52,298 nucleotides of DNA from Acidovorax sp. CCYZU-2555 (GCF_018413525.1 NZ_JAHCDD010000039.1:1-52298), one strand, 5' to 3'. Positions 8,906-17,370 are shown, counted from the stretch's first letter. The notes: generated from the sequence alone by a model not told the origin. Numbers and translations: made by a program.

Positions 8906-9595
8906 TTACTCGCGGTCGCCGCCCAGGCCCAGCAGGCTCAGCATGAACTGGAACACATTGAACAGGTCCAGGTACAGAGCCAGCGTGGCGCTGATGTAGT
9001 TGGTTTCGCCGCCGTCCATGATGCGCTTGAGGTCATACAGCATGAAGGCGCTGAAGATACCGATGCCGGCAACGGAAATGACCATCATGCCGACGGTCGA
9101 GCCGACGAACATGTTGATCAGGATGCCGACAAACAGCACCATCGCGCCGACGAACAGCCACTTGCCCATGCCCGACAGGTCGCGCTTGATCACGCTGGCC
9201 ACGCTGGCCATCACGAAGAACACGCCGGCCGTGCCGGCGAATGCCGTCATGATCAGTTCGGAGCCATTGCTGAATCCGAGGATGTGACCCACCAGGCGCG
9301 AAAGCATCAGGCCCATGAAGAACGTGAAAGCCAGCAGCACGGGCACGCCAGCGGCCGAATGCTTGGTCTTCTCGATGGCATACATGAAGCCGAAGGCGCC
9401 CGCCATGAATACAACGAGGCCGACCACTCCGTTCAGGGATGCCGTGATGCCCGTGGCAACGCCTACCCAGGCGCCGAGTACCGTTGGCAGCAGGCTCAGG
9501 GCGAGCAGCCAGTAGGTATTGCGCAAAACCTTGTTGCGCTGTTGCTGCGAGACACCGTAGCCCGCAGAGCCCAGTGTGGTGACTTGATCATTCAT
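8906..9595 (-). CDS. Bax inhibitor-1/YccA family membrane protein
   Basis: A 229-residue inner-membrane protein with seven hydrophobic segments. Family motifs include FGFMYAIEKTKHSAAG and the C-terminal SAFMLYDLKRIMDGGETNYI region, followed by ALYLDLFNVFQFMLSLLG. Bacterial relatives (YccA) modulate FtsH proteolysis, and some members are pH-gated calcium channels; which applies here is not visible. AAGGAG lies eight bases before the ATG. It forms a single-gene unit ended by the hairpin at 8861-8885. Confidence 0.88.
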   Translation of the reverse strand: MNDQVTTLGSAGYGVSQQQRNKVLRNTYWLLALSLLPTVLGAWVGVATGITASLNGVVGLVVFMAGAFGFMYAIEKTKHSAAGVPVLLAFTFFMGLMLSRLVGHILGFSNGSELIMTAFAGTAGVFFVMASVASVIKRDLSGMGKWLFVGAMVLFVGILINMFVGSTVGMMVISVAGIGIFSAFMLYDLKRIMDGGETNYISATLALYLDLFNVFQFMLSLLGLGGDRE

Positions 9596-9792
9596 TCGGA
9601 CGCTCTCCTTTGTGCATGCACGATTGCATAGTCCATTCTAGGTGGCGATGACAAGTGGCTTTGCAATACCCGGTTGCAGTCAATTGGTTTTAGTTGTGAA
9701 TCTTTTGCGCTGGAAGTGCCCAGTTGGCGTCGGTTTGCCCGTTATGCTGTCTGTTTTTCGCCGGAAATCTGGCCTTAACACGGAGCCTTTGC

Positions 9793-10200
9793 ATGAAGAC
9801 CAAGCACGAACTCGAACTCGCCGACGTGAAAGCCATTGCCGCAGCGGCAGAAGCCGAAGCCTTGAAGAACAAATGGGCAGTGAGCATCGCCATCGTCGAC
9901 GACGGCGGCCATCTGCTGTGGCTGCAGCGCCTGGACGGCGCCGCCGCCACCTCGGCAAAGATCGCGACTTCCAAGGCCAATACGTCGGCACTGGGTCGCC
10001 GTGACTCCAAGGTCTACGAAGACATCGTCAACGGCGGCCGCACCGCGTTCCTGAGCGCTCCCGGCCTCAGCGGCCTGCTCGAAGGCGGCGTCGCCATCGT
10101 CAAGGATGGCCAGGTGCTGGGCGCCGTGGGCGTCAGCGGTGTGAAGTCGCACGAAGATGCGCAGATCGCGCGCGCAGGTATCGCTGCCATCGGTCTCTGA
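9793..10200 (+). CDS. GlcG/HbpS family (DUF336) heme-binding-type protein
   Basis: A 135-residue soluble protein of the GlcG/HbpS fold. It shows AIVDDGGHLLWLQRLDGA, then SKANTSALGRR, and the C-terminal GGVAIVKDGQVLGAVGVSG, all typical of the family. Some members (HbpS) bind heme; others sit in glycolate or propanediol operons with no clear role. It is the first gene left of the iron-uptake island and hemP follows, so a heme link is plausible but inferred. GGAG precedes the ATG at 9793; the frame extends 23 codons further upstream without family resemblance. Confidence 0.8.
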   Translation: MKTKHELELADVKAIAAAAEAEALKNKWAVSIAIVDDGGHLLWLQRLDGAAATSAKIATSKANTSALGRRDSKVYEDIVNGGRTAFLSAPGLSGLLEGGVAIVKDGQVLGAVGVSGVKSHEDAQIARAGIAAIGL

Positions 10201-10242
10201 TCGATCCAGCACTGCCGGGTCCGACCTGTGCGGGCCCCAATG

Positions 10243-10269
10243 AAAAAGCCGGTCAATGACCGGCTTTTT
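10243..10269. terminator. Bidirectional intrinsic terminator
   Basis: AAAAAGCCGGTCA (10243-10255) and TGACCGGCTTTTT (10257-10269) form a long stem with T or A runs at both ends. It lies between the plus-strand GlcG-type gene and minus-strand hemP and can serve both. Confidence 0.85.
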
Positions 10270-10368
10270 GCATGCTGCGAAGTGGAAAAAAGCCTGGCTA
10301 CGCGGACAAACTCCGTTGGCTGGCAAAACGACCCGGATGTACGGGCCGCCCCACGATGAAACAGTGAA

Positions 10369-10584
10369 TTATTTGGTGAGGATCAGCTTGCCCAGCTTGG
10401 TGGCCTGCAGGCGATAAGGCATGCCGTTGTGCAGGATGGTGACGGACTTGCGTCCCTGCAATAGTTCGGTGCTGTTCATGCCCAGGGCGCTTTCGGCGAG
10501 CAGTGCCGAGTCCAGGGGTTGAGACATCTGAATGGAAATTTGGCTGGCTTGGCCTGTACGGGGCAGGGAAAGGGTAGCGGGCAT
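10369..10584 (-). CDS. hemP: Hemin uptake protein HemP
   Basis: A 71-residue protein with the HemP signature STELLQGRKSVTILHNG followed by YRLQATKLGKLILTK at the C-terminus. HemP proteins are Fur-controlled and are needed for, or activate, heme uptake in several Burkholderiales. GAGGA precedes the ATG at 10584. A Fur-box-like palindrome sits about 28 bp upstream of the start. It is separated from exbD by a terminator, so it is an independent transcript. Confidence 0.9.
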   Translation of the reverse strand: MPATLSLPRTGQASQISIQMSQPLDSALLAESALGMNSTELLQGRKSVTILHNGMPYRLQATKLGKLILTK

Positions 10585-10611
10585 GTGTTGATCCTCAGGT
10601 CGGTGTGTGTG

Positions 10612-10634
10612 CTAATGATATTGATTCTCAATCA
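10612..10634 (-). promoter_or_regulatory. Fur box upstream of hemP
   Basis: TAATGATATTGATTCTCAATCA resembles the Fur consensus of repeated GATAAT/ATTATC hexamers, with TTGATTCTCAA as its core. Position and downstream gene (hemP) support iron-dependent repression. Confidence 0.7.
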
Positions 10635-10702
10635 CATGTCAATCGTTTGTGCTCCGGCTTTGTAAATAAATACTTCAGACAGATGCCGCGGGCCCGCAGC
10701 AA

Positions 10703-10745
10703 GCAAAAAGCCCTGCCTTCGCGAACGAAGTGCAGGGCTTTTTGC
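10703..10745 (-). terminator. Intrinsic terminator of the tonB-exbB-exbD operon
   Basis: GCAAAAAGCCCTGC (10703-10716) pairs with GCAGGGCTTTTTGC (10732-10745). An inner CTTCG/CGAAG stem extends the hairpin. The A-run at the left end becomes a T-run on the minus strand after exbD. Confidence 0.85.
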
Positions 10746-10758
10746 CGGAGTGTGCGGT

Positions 10759-11169
10759 TTATTGCACGGGGTCGGTCACGAAGCCGATCTTGCGCACGCC
10801 GGCGCGCTGGGCGGCCGCCATGGCCTGGGCCACGCGCTCGTAGCGCACGTTCTTGTCGCCGCGGATATGCAGGTCGGCCTGCGGATCCTTGGCGCCTTCG
10901 GTCTGAAGCTGCGTCAGCAGCGCTTCGTCCGTGATGGGCAGCGCGTTCCAGTGGTACTTGCCATCGGCATCGATGCTCAGGTTGACTGTTTCCGGCTTCA
11001 CGTTCTCAGGCTGGTTGGTGGCCTGGGGCAGATCGACGTTCACCGAATGCTTCATCACCGGAATGGTGATGATGAAGATGATGAGCAGAACCAGCATGAC
11101 GTCGACCAGCGGCGTCATGTTGATCTCGTTCATCACCTCATCGGACTCGTCCTGGGTTCCGAACGACAT
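10759..11169 (-). CDS. exbD: Biopolymer transport protein ExbD
   Basis: A 136-residue subunit of the TonB energising motor, with one N-terminal membrane helix and a periplasmic domain. The helix MTPLVDVMLVLLIIFIIT contains the proton-relay Asp23. The C-terminal KIGFVTDP is family-typical. It begins 2 bp after the exbB stop codon, so the two are translated together. The tonB-exbB-exbD order beside TonB-dependent receptors assigns it to iron uptake rather than Tol or motility. Confidence 0.93.
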   Translation of the reverse strand: MSFGTQDESDEVMNEINMTPLVDVMLVLLIIFIITIPVMKHSVNVDLPQATNQPENVKPETVNLSIDADGKYHWNALPITDEALLTQLQTEGAKDPQADLHIRGDKNVRYERVAQAMAAAQRAGVRKIGFVTDPVQ

Positions 11170-11171
11170 GG

Positions 11172-11897
11172 TCAGGCGCCTTTCTTCAGCGGCAGCACCT
11201 TGGCTTGCTCGCCGTCATTCTGGACATTCACGCGGGCACCGGTCACGAAGTAGGCGTGCAGGTCGTGCGCGAAGCTGTTGAGCGTGTTGAGGATGGACTT
11301 GTTGCCGCGCACCAGGGCGTTGTAGCCCAGCACCGCGGGAATGGCCACGGCCAGGCCCAGGGCGGTCATGATCAGCGCTTCGCCGATGGGGCCGGCGACC
11401 TTGTCGATGGTCGACTGGCCCGTGGAGCCGATCGCGACCAGCGCATGGTAGATGCCCCAGACGGTGCCGAACAGACCGATGAACGGTGCCGTGGAGCCCA
11501 CGGAAGCCAGGATCGCCAGGCCGCCCTGCAGGCGGGCCGTGAATTCGTTGATGGTGTTGCGCAGGCTGCGCGTGACCCAGTCGCTGATGTCCAGCGAGTC
11601 ATGCAGGTGGGCGCTGCTCTTGCGGTGGTGGGCCGTGGCTTCGCGGCCTTCGAGCGCGAGGTGGCGGAACGGGTTCGCGGGATCGGTGCCGAGCTTGGCC
11701 AGGCCGGTGCCGAAGTCTTCGCTGTGCCAGAAATCAAACGAGGCGCGCGCATGCTTGCGGTACTTGAAGATGTCCAGCGCCTTGATGATGATCACGATCC
11801 ACGACACGAGAGACATGCCGATGAGAATGACGGCGATGGCGCGGGTGACGAAGTCCCCCTGGGTCCAGACGTTGGCAATGCCGAAATGGGAATCCAT
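11172..11897 (-). CDS. exbB: Biopolymer transport protein ExbB (MotA/TolQ/ExbB proton channel)
   Basis: A 241-residue inner-membrane protein with three helices: FVTRAIAVILIGMSLVSWIV near residue 15, a second in GGLAILASVGSTAPFIGLFG and a third in MTALGLAVAIPAVLGYNAL. The signature GTVWGIYHALVAIG between helices two and three is typical of ExbB/TolQ. With ExbD it forms the proton-driven stator that energises TonB. AGGAG precedes the ATG; it starts 15 bp after tonB. Confidence 0.93.
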   Translation of the reverse strand: MDSHFGIANVWTQGDFVTRAIAVILIGMSLVSWIVIIIKALDIFKYRKHARASFDFWHSEDFGTGLAKLGTDPANPFRHLALEGREATAHHRKSSAHLHDSLDISDWVTRSLRNTINEFTARLQGGLAILASVGSTAPFIGLFGTVWGIYHALVAIGSTGQSTIDKVAGPIGEALIMTALGLAVAIPAVLGYNALVRGNKSILNTLNSFAHDLHAYFVTGARVNVQNDGEQAKVLPLKKGA

Positions 11898-11912
11898 GAA
11901 TACTCCTGAAAA

Positions 11913-12611
11913 TTATTCGAGAACAAAATTGATGGGCACGATGTTCCACATTGCTTCGGGAACACCATTGCGCTTGCCGGGCACGAAGCGCCAGCGCTTG
12001 ACCGATTCGATGGCCTGCTGATCCAGGCGTTCATAGCCGCTGGACTCGCGGATTTCTATGGTTTGCGGCTTGCCTTCGATGTCGATGAACACGCGCAGCA
12101 CGACCTTGCCCTGCTCGCCCATGCGCCGGCTGATCGAGGGATAGCTGGGCTTGGGGTTGTTGAGGTAGGCCGCATTGCTCGATGGCAATTGGATCACGGG
12201 CGGTGCGGGAGGCGCTGGCGGCGCGGGTGGCGTCGGGGGTGCCGGCGGCGCGGGCGGAGCCGGCGGGGCCTGGGTCACGGGCGTAGGGTCGGGCTCGATC
12301 ACGCCCACGGGCGCATTCGGGCGCGGTGTGGGGTCGGCAATCGCCTTGGGCATGGGCGCCTTGCGCTCCACGGGTTTGGGCTGTGGCTTGGGCGGCGGTG
12401 GAGGGGGCGGAGGCGGCGGTGCCACTTCCGGCGCAGGCGGGGCGATGAACTCGGCCAGCACTTCGGCGGGCACCACGAGTTCCACGGCTTTTCGCATCAG
12501 GCCGCTCTGCAGGGCCCAGATACCGGCCACGTGCAACAACACTACGGAGCCGGCAATGACAGCATTGCGGCTCATCCCCCCGGAAGAGGAAAATCTATCA
12601 GACTGGGACAT
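11913..12611 (-). CDS. tonB: Energy transducer TonB
   Basis: A 232-residue protein that links the inner-membrane motor to outer-membrane receptors. One N-terminal helix (AVIAGSVVLLHVAGIWALQS) is followed by a long Pro/Lys-rich periplasmic spacer with an uninterrupted run of ten Pro, then PPAP-type repeats. The C-terminal domain shows YPSISRRMGEQGKVVLRVFI and the ERLDQQAIESVKRWRFVP motif. The ten-Pro run should make translation strongly dependent on elongation factor P, whose gene and modifier lie at 40.5-42.3 kb. First gene of tonB-exbB-exbD. Confidence 0.93.
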   Translation of the reverse strand: MSQSDRFSSSGGMSRNAVIAGSVVLLHVAGIWALQSGLMRKAVELVVPAEVLAEFIAPPAPEVAPPPPPPPPPPKPQPKPVERKAPMPKAIADPTPRPNAPVGVIEPDPTPVTQAPPAPPAPPAPPTPPAPPAPPAPPVIQLPSSNAAYLNNPKPSYPSISRRMGEQGKVVLRVFIDIEGKPQTIEIRESSGYERLDQQAIESVKRWRFVPGKRNGVPEAMWNIVPINFVLE

Positions 12612-12710
12612 ATTCGAGAGGTGGGTCAGCGCGCACTACACCTGGGCAGGTTGAAAACAAAAGCCAGGTTTATTGGCGGAAAATCCACCAGGTGCATCCA
12701 ATGACGAGGA

Positions 12711-12977
12711 TCAGGCTGCCGAGCAGAACGGGGAAGAGGGCCATGCATTGCTTTCCAAAATATTGTTGGCAAGCTGGATCGGCTGGGTTGCGTTCTGGAT
12801 ATGGGCAACCGCTCCCGAAGCACTGCACTGCGCGACCACATCGCGGGCGCAGTTTTCACAGCGTCCGCATTGGGTGGCTACACCGAGTTCGAACTGGATT
12901 TCGTCAAAACTCATGCCCGCATGCGCGTGGCGTGCGATTTCGCGGTCAGAAACCCGGCGGCAAACACAGACGATCAT
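12711..12977 (-). CDS. bfd: Bacterioferritin-associated ferredoxin-like (2Fe-2S) protein
   Basis: An 88-residue protein with the Bfd pattern: MIVCVCRRVSD gives Cys4 and Cys6, and QCGRCENC gives Cys37 and Cys40, the four expected [2Fe-2S] ligands. Bfd donates electrons to bacterioferritin to release stored iron and is induced under iron limitation. The C-terminal 40 residues are less conserved. A Fur-box-like sequence lies 48 bp upstream. It precedes tonB by 99 bp on the same strand and may share its transcript. Confidence 0.87.
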   Translation of the reverse strand: MIVCVCRRVSDREIARHAHAGMSFDEIQFELGVATQCGRCENCARDVVAQCSASGAVAHIQNATQPIQLANNILESNAWPSSPFCSAA

Positions 12978-13024
12978 GGCAGCAGGCAGTTGTGGCTGGC
13001 TATTGAAGGGATGAAAAGAATTAT

Positions 13025-13044
13025 AAATGAGAACTCATCGCATT
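13025..13044 (-). promoter_or_regulatory. Fur box upstream of bfd
   Basis: AAATGAGAACTCATCGCATT resembles Burkholderiales Fur sites (AAATGAGAATNATTNGCATT-like). It lies 48 bp before the bfd start and could control the bfd-tonB-exbB-exbD block. Confidence 0.6.
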
Positions 13045-13099
13045 CGTAATTCCAATTTCAGCCGGGAATTATGAAGGTCTTTCTGAATGCGTGCACGCC

Positions 13100-14224
13100 T
13101 CAATCGTCGAACAGCGCAGATGTCGCGTCCGCAAGGGTTGCGCAGCCGGTCACCGCCATGGCGATCTCCAGTTCATCGCGCAGCAGCCGTAGTACATGAG
13201 CAACACCCGCGGCGCCGGCGTTGGCCAGTCCCCACACAATGGGCCGGCCTATCATCACCGCGCTCGCGCCCAGGGCCATGGCCTTGAGCACATCGGTGCC
13301 GCGGCGAATTCCGCCGTCGACGATCACGGGCAGCGCGCCGGCGGCCGCGTTTTGCAGCGCCTGCACGATGCGCGGCAAGGCCAGCGCGGTCGCGGGTGCG
13401 CTGTCGAGCGTGCGCCCGCCATGGTTGGAGACGATGATGCCCGCGGCCTGCAGGCGCGCGGCCTGCAGCGCATCGCGCGGATGCAGAATGCCTTTGAGCA
13501 GCACCGGCAGGCGGGTTTGTTCCAGCAGCCAGGCCAGGTCTTCCCAGGTGGGTGCGTGGCGCAGCACGCCGGCGCACAGGGCGCCGTCGGCCGGCGCGGC
13601 CGCCGGGACCGGGCCCAGCCCCTGGAGATTGACCGCAGAAATGCCCGCGGGCAAATGAAAGCCCGCGCGGCGCTCGCGGTCGCGAACCCCGGAAACCGGC
13701 GCGTCCACGGTCAGCACCAGGGCTTCGTAGCCCGCGCGCTCGACACGCTGCACCAGTTCACGCGTGAAGCCGCGGTCATGTTGAAGATAGAGCTGGAACC
13801 ATAGCGGTCCGCGTCCCATGGTGCCGAGCACGGCCTGGGCCGGCAATTCCAGCGGCAGGCTGGACTGGGTGCTGAGCGTGAAGCCCGCGCCCAGCGCGGC
13901 CGCAGCATAGGCGCTGGCCAGCTCGCCGTCGGCATGGGCCAGGCGCTGGAAAGCCATGGGCGCGACCAGTAGTGGATGGGCATATTCCCGGCCCAGCAAC
14001 TGAATGCGGGTGTGTCCCTGGGCCAGCGGGCGCAGCACGCGCGGCCACAGCGGCAAGGCGTCCCAGGCGCTGCGATTGGCTAGCAGGCAGCGTTCGTCGG
14101 CGGCGCCACCGCTGAAATACGCCCAGGCGTTGGCGTCCAGCACTTCGGTGGCGCGGCGTTCGTGGTCTGCGAGGCACACGATTTCGGGCGCTATGGCTTG
14201 CAGGGCGGGGAGGGAAGAGGTCAT
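13100..14224 (-). CDS. FMN-dependent alpha-hydroxy-acid oxidase/dehydrogenase
   Basis: A 374-residue member of the LldD/glycolate oxidase/lactate oxidase family, which oxidises L-2-hydroxy acids to 2-oxo acids with FMN. Visible family motifs are the N-terminal ANAWAYFSGGAADE, PLLVAPMAF, LTVDAPVSGVRDRERR, the FMN-binding Lys in LLKGIL, the catalytic-His motif IVSNHGGR, and PVIVDGGIRRGTDVLKAMAL followed by GASAVMIGRP. No membrane segment, so it is probably a soluble, oxidase-like type. It follows the PiuC-type gene by 70 bp on the same strand within an iron-regulated block, so it may be co-transcribed. The substrate cannot be told. Confidence 0.85.
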   Translation of the reverse strand: MTSSLPALQAIAPEIVCLADHERRATEVLDANAWAYFSGGAADERCLLANRSAWDALPLWPRVLRPLAQGHTRIQLLGREYAHPLLVAPMAFQRLAHADGELASAYAAAALGAGFTLSTQSSLPLELPAQAVLGTMGRGPLWFQLYLQHDRGFTRELVQRVERAGYEALVLTVDAPVSGVRDRERRAGFHLPAGISAVNLQGLGPVPAAAPADGALCAGVLRHAPTWEDLAWLLEQTRLPVLLKGILHPRDALQAARLQAAGIIVSNHGGRTLDSAPATALALPRIVQALQNAAAGALPVIVDGGIRRGTDVLKAMALGASAVMIGRPIVWGLANAGAAGVAHVLRLLRDELEIAMAVTGCATLADATSALFDD

Positions 14225-14294
14225 GCGGCGGCCGGGCGATATCGAAGAATGATTTATGCCACAGCGCGCAAGCGGGCGAACCGGAAGCCGCGGC

Positions 14295-14984
14295 TCAGAC
14301 GTCGGCCCAGAGGCGCAGAAGATTATGGTAAGTGCCGGTCAGCTGCACCATGCTCGGGTGCTTTTCGCCGACTTCGGCGCGCAGCTTGAGCAGCGCCATG
14401 TCCATGTCGAACAGCATCTGCCGCTGCTCGGTGCCGCGCACCATGCTCTCGACCCAGAAGAAGCTCGCGATGCGCGCGCCGCGCGTGACGGGAGCGACCT
14501 GGTGCACGGTGCTGCTGGGGTAGAGGATCACGTCGCCTGCGGGCAGCTTGATGCGGCGCTCGCCCAGGGCTTCCTGGATCACCAGCTCGCCGCCGTCGTA
14601 TTCCTCGGGAGCGCTGAGGAACAGGGTGCAGGAAATGTCGCTGCGCACCCATTGCGCCGGGTTCTGCGAATGCAGCACGGCGCCATCGATGTGGGCGCCG
14701 TAGAAATTGGAGTCACCGCTGTAGCGGTTGAACAGGGGATTGAAGACGCGCTTGGGCAGGGCCGCTGAAAAGAACAGCGGGTCCCTGGCCAGCGCGGCGC
14801 GCACCTGGGCCTGCAGCTGGCGCGAGACATCGCTGCCTTGCGCCAGTTGCAGGTTGTGCTTGAACGACTGGGCCTGACCGCCCGCGCTGGTCCTGCCATC
14901 CACCCAGGGCGCGTCGTCTCCGAGGAGCTGGCGCGCGTTTTGGACTTCGTCCGGAGTGAAAACCTGTTTGAGGTGCAGGAACAT
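14295..14984 (-). CDS. PiuC-type Fe(II)/2-oxoglutarate-dependent hydroxylase (PKHD type)
   Basis: A 229-residue soluble dioxygenase. The iron ligands are His98 and Asp100 (AHIDG) and His161 (STVHQVAPVTRG), with a nearby Arg for 2-oxoglutarate. The N-terminus MFLHLKQVFTPDEV and the C-terminus TGTYHNLLRLWADV match the PiuC/YbiX family. These genes almost always follow a Fiu/PiuA-type catecholate receptor, as here: it starts 18 bp after the receptor stop codon. The natural substrate is not established. Confidence 0.9.
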   Translation of the reverse strand: MFLHLKQVFTPDEVQNARQLLGDDAPWVDGRTSAGGQAQSFKHNLQLAQGSDVSRQLQAQVRAALARDPLFFSAALPKRVFNPLFNRYSGDSNFYGAHIDGAVLHSQNPAQWVRSDISCTLFLSAPEEYDGGELVIQEALGERRIKLPAGDVILYPSSTVHQVAPVTRGARIASFFWVESMVRGTEQRQMLFDMDMALLKLRAEVGEKHPSMVQLTGTYHNLLRLWADV

Positions 14985-15002
14985 GGCGGGTAGGGGGCAG
15001 GA

Positions 15003-17243
15003 TCAGAAGCGGGTCTTGACGGTCAGTTGCACGGTGCGCGCTGCGCCTGCCGTGTAGAAGCCGCGGTACAGCGAATCGGCATACAGCTTGTCGCTCAGAT
15101 TGGTGACATTGAGCTTGAGCGATGTCTTCTGATCGAAAGTGTACTCAGCCATGGCATCGATGGTCGCAAAACCGCTGGCCACCAGGGCGCGCGAACCTTC
15201 GGGGCTTTGCTTGCCGCGATACGTCAGGCCCGCACCCAGGCGCAGTTTGGGAGTCACTGCATAGGTCGACCAGACGCTGCCGCTGTGCTTGGGGGTCAGC
15301 GCAGGGCGATCGCCCCGGCCTTGAGCGCCCGTGCCCGTGGCAGCCAGGGTGCTGCGATCGATTTCGGCTTCAGGAATCCAGGTGTGGTTGTAGAAGATGT
15401 CCCACTTCGGCGTGATGTGGCCCGCGAGGTTGAATTCCATGCCGGCGGCGTGGCGCTTGCCCGACAGCAGGTAGCCTGGGTTGTCCGGATCGGTATTGCG
15501 CTCGTTGAACTTCTCGCTGTAGAACGCAGCAACGCCCAGCAACGCGCGTTGCTCGAACAGCTCCCACTTGCCGCCGACTTCGAAGTTGCGGCTCTTTTCG
15601 GGCGGCGTGTTGGCCAGCGACTCGGTGCTTGGAGTCGTTGCGCTGCCCGCAGTGGGGTTGGAGAACTGGTAGGTGTCGCCCGACGTGTTGTACGAGGTGC
15701 CGAACGACACATAGTACGAAGTCAGCTCATCGGGCTGGAAGATGGCGCCGACGCGCGGGCTCCACAGGCCTTCCGATGTCGAGTCGCGCAGCGCACCCGT
15801 GGCATTGCGGTAGCTGGCCTTGAACTGGTCATAGCGCAGACCACCGACCAGCTTGACGGTCGAAGTCAGCGACATCGTGTCCTGCAGGTACAGGCCGATG
15901 TTCTGCGCCTTGAACGTGTTGAAGGCGACGGGCGCGCGGTTGTCAGGTGCCGAAGCGCCGTTGTTGGGCGAGCCCACGGAGGTCAGCAGGCTGGGATTGG
16001 CGGAGGAGTTGCCGGCCGCGTTGGCGTAGTTGGCGTTGCGATCCGCATCGTCGTGGTAGTAATCCACGCCCGCAATGATCTTGTGCTTGTTGCCGCCCCA
16101 GTTGAACTCGTTGGTGTAGTCGCTCTGGATCTGCGTCATCGTGCTTTCGCCGATGCGACCCTTGGAGGTGCGCGTGAGCGGCGTGGCGCTGGTGATCTGG
16201 TCCAGCGACGTGGGGCGGGTGCCCGAGAAGCCGATCACGCTGGCCAGCAGGTCGCGCTCGTACTTGCCGTGGCGCAGGCGTGTCTGCAGCTCGCCGCCAT
16301 CGTCGAAGCGGTGGATATGGCCCAGCGTCAGGTATTGCGACGAGGTGTTGAGGTGGTCGCTGTTGAGACCGTAGTAGTTCTTCGCGGGCAACGTGGGGAT
16401 GATCTTGCCGTTGCTGGCGATCCAGGGCGAGTTGTAGTTCGGACGGCCCTTGATGTCGAGGTAGTACAGGCCGACGGAGAATTCGTCGCGCGTGCCAATG
16501 CCCCAGGCGAACGTCGGCGCAATGCCGCGCTTTTCCTGCTTGGCGCCGTAGTTGTCCGCGTCGTGGATCATGGCGTTGACGCGCAGCGCCGCGTTCTCGC
16601 CGGTCTTGAAGTTGAAGTCGCCTTGCGCACGGTTGTACTTGCCGGTGCCCAGGGTGTACGAGATTTCGTGCTGATCGATCAGCAGCGGTGCCTTGTTGAC
16701 CTGGTTGACCACGCCACCCGTCGAGCCCTTGCCGAACAGCATGGAGGCCGAGCCCTTGAGCACTTCGACGCGGTCGTTGTTGAACGTGTCGCGCTCGTAC
16801 AGCGGAGCGTCCTTCATGCCGTCGACGTAGATGTCGCCGGCCTGGCCCAGCGAGAAGCCGCGCAGACGCACATCTTCCTCACCCGTTTCACCGGCCTGGA
16901 ACGTGACGCCGGCGGTGGTGCGCAGCACTTCGCGGAAATCGTCCTGGTTGCGGTCGTTCATCAGGCGTTCGGTGAACACCGTGACCGACTGGGGGATGTC
17001 CTTGATGTCCTGCTTGCCCTTGCCGACCGTGGTCTGCTTGATCAGCAGCGTGTCCTTGCTCTGCACTTCCAGGGCATCGCGCACGGTCACCGTGCCCAGC
17101 GTGGCCTCGGGCGCCTGGGCCCAGCTGCCAACCGAGGCGGCGAGCATCAGTGCGCCCAGGGGCAGCAGAGCTTTGTCGGAGGTGGACGCAGGGAAGGCGA
17201 CGGGGCCGAGTTCGGCCGCCGTCATGGGCGCTGTTTTCTTCAA
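15003..17243 (-). CDS. Fiu/PiuA-like TonB-dependent catecholate siderophore receptor, TTG start
   Basis: A 746-residue outer-membrane beta-barrel. A signal peptide (to about residue 43, SWAQA) is followed by a plug domain with the Fiu-like stretches TTAGVTFQAGETGEEDVRLR and IYVDGMKDAPLYERD, then DRVEVLKGSASMLFGKGST. The barrel ends in TVQLTVKTRF with the C-terminal Phe needed for BAM assembly. No STN domain, so it is a transporter without sigma signalling. The TTG at 17243 is preferred over an ATG six codons later because GGAG lies seven bases before it. A Fur box lies 107 bp upstream; the piuC-type gene follows. Confidence 0.93.
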   Translation of the reverse strand: MKKTAPMTAAELGPVAFPASTSDKALLPLGALMLAASVGSWAQAPEATLGTVTVRDALEVQSKDTLLIKQTTVGKGKQDIKDIPQSVTVFTERLMNDRNQDDFREVLRTTAGVTFQAGETGEEDVRLRGFSLGQAGDIYVDGMKDAPLYERDTFNNDRVEVLKGSASMLFGKGSTGGVVNQVNKAPLLIDQHEISYTLGTGKYNRAQGDFNFKTGENAALRVNAMIHDADNYGAKQEKRGIAPTFAWGIGTRDEFSVGLYYLDIKGRPNYNSPWIASNGKIIPTLPAKNYYGLNSDHLNTSSQYLTLGHIHRFDDGGELQTRLRHGKYERDLLASVIGFSGTRPTSLDQITSATPLTRTSKGRIGESTMTQIQSDYTNEFNWGGNKHKIIAGVDYYHDDADRNANYANAAGNSSANPSLLTSVGSPNNGASAPDNRAPVAFNTFKAQNIGLYLQDTMSLTSTVKLVGGLRYDQFKASYRNATGALRDSTSEGLWSPRVGAIFQPDELTSYYVSFGTSYNTSGDTYQFSNPTAGSATTPSTESLANTPPEKSRNFEVGGKWELFEQRALLGVAAFYSEKFNERNTDPDNPGYLLSGKRHAAGMEFNLAGHITPKWDIFYNHTWIPEAEIDRSTLAATGTGAQGRGDRPALTPKHSGSVWSTYAVTPKLRLGAGLTYRGKQSPEGSRALVASGFATIDAMAEYTFDQKTSLKLNVTNLSDKLYADSLYRGFYTAGAARTVQLTVKTRF

Positions 17244-17350
17244 GATAATGCTCCGGAAATGATGTTGGACCCTCTATGAGAGTCGCTTGATTTTTGGACC
17301 GGAGAGCGGCGCGTGTGCCACTTCTGTCGGCCGGAGCGAATCATAAATAG

Positions 17351-17370
17351 AAATGGGATTAATTCGCATT
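17351..17370 (-). promoter_or_regulatory. Fur box upstream of the Fiu-like receptor
   Basis: AAATGGGATTAATTCGCATT is an imperfect palindrome close to the bfd site AAATGAGAACTCATCGCATT. It lies in the promoter region of the receptor gene. Confidence 0.55.

Noticed and set aside
15027..17279. Plus-strand 750-residue open frame opposite the Fiu-like receptor
   Set aside because: It is the antisense of a clear TonB-dependent receptor. Its translation is rich in Arg/Ala/Val/Gly without any domain, as expected from GC-rich codon bias.
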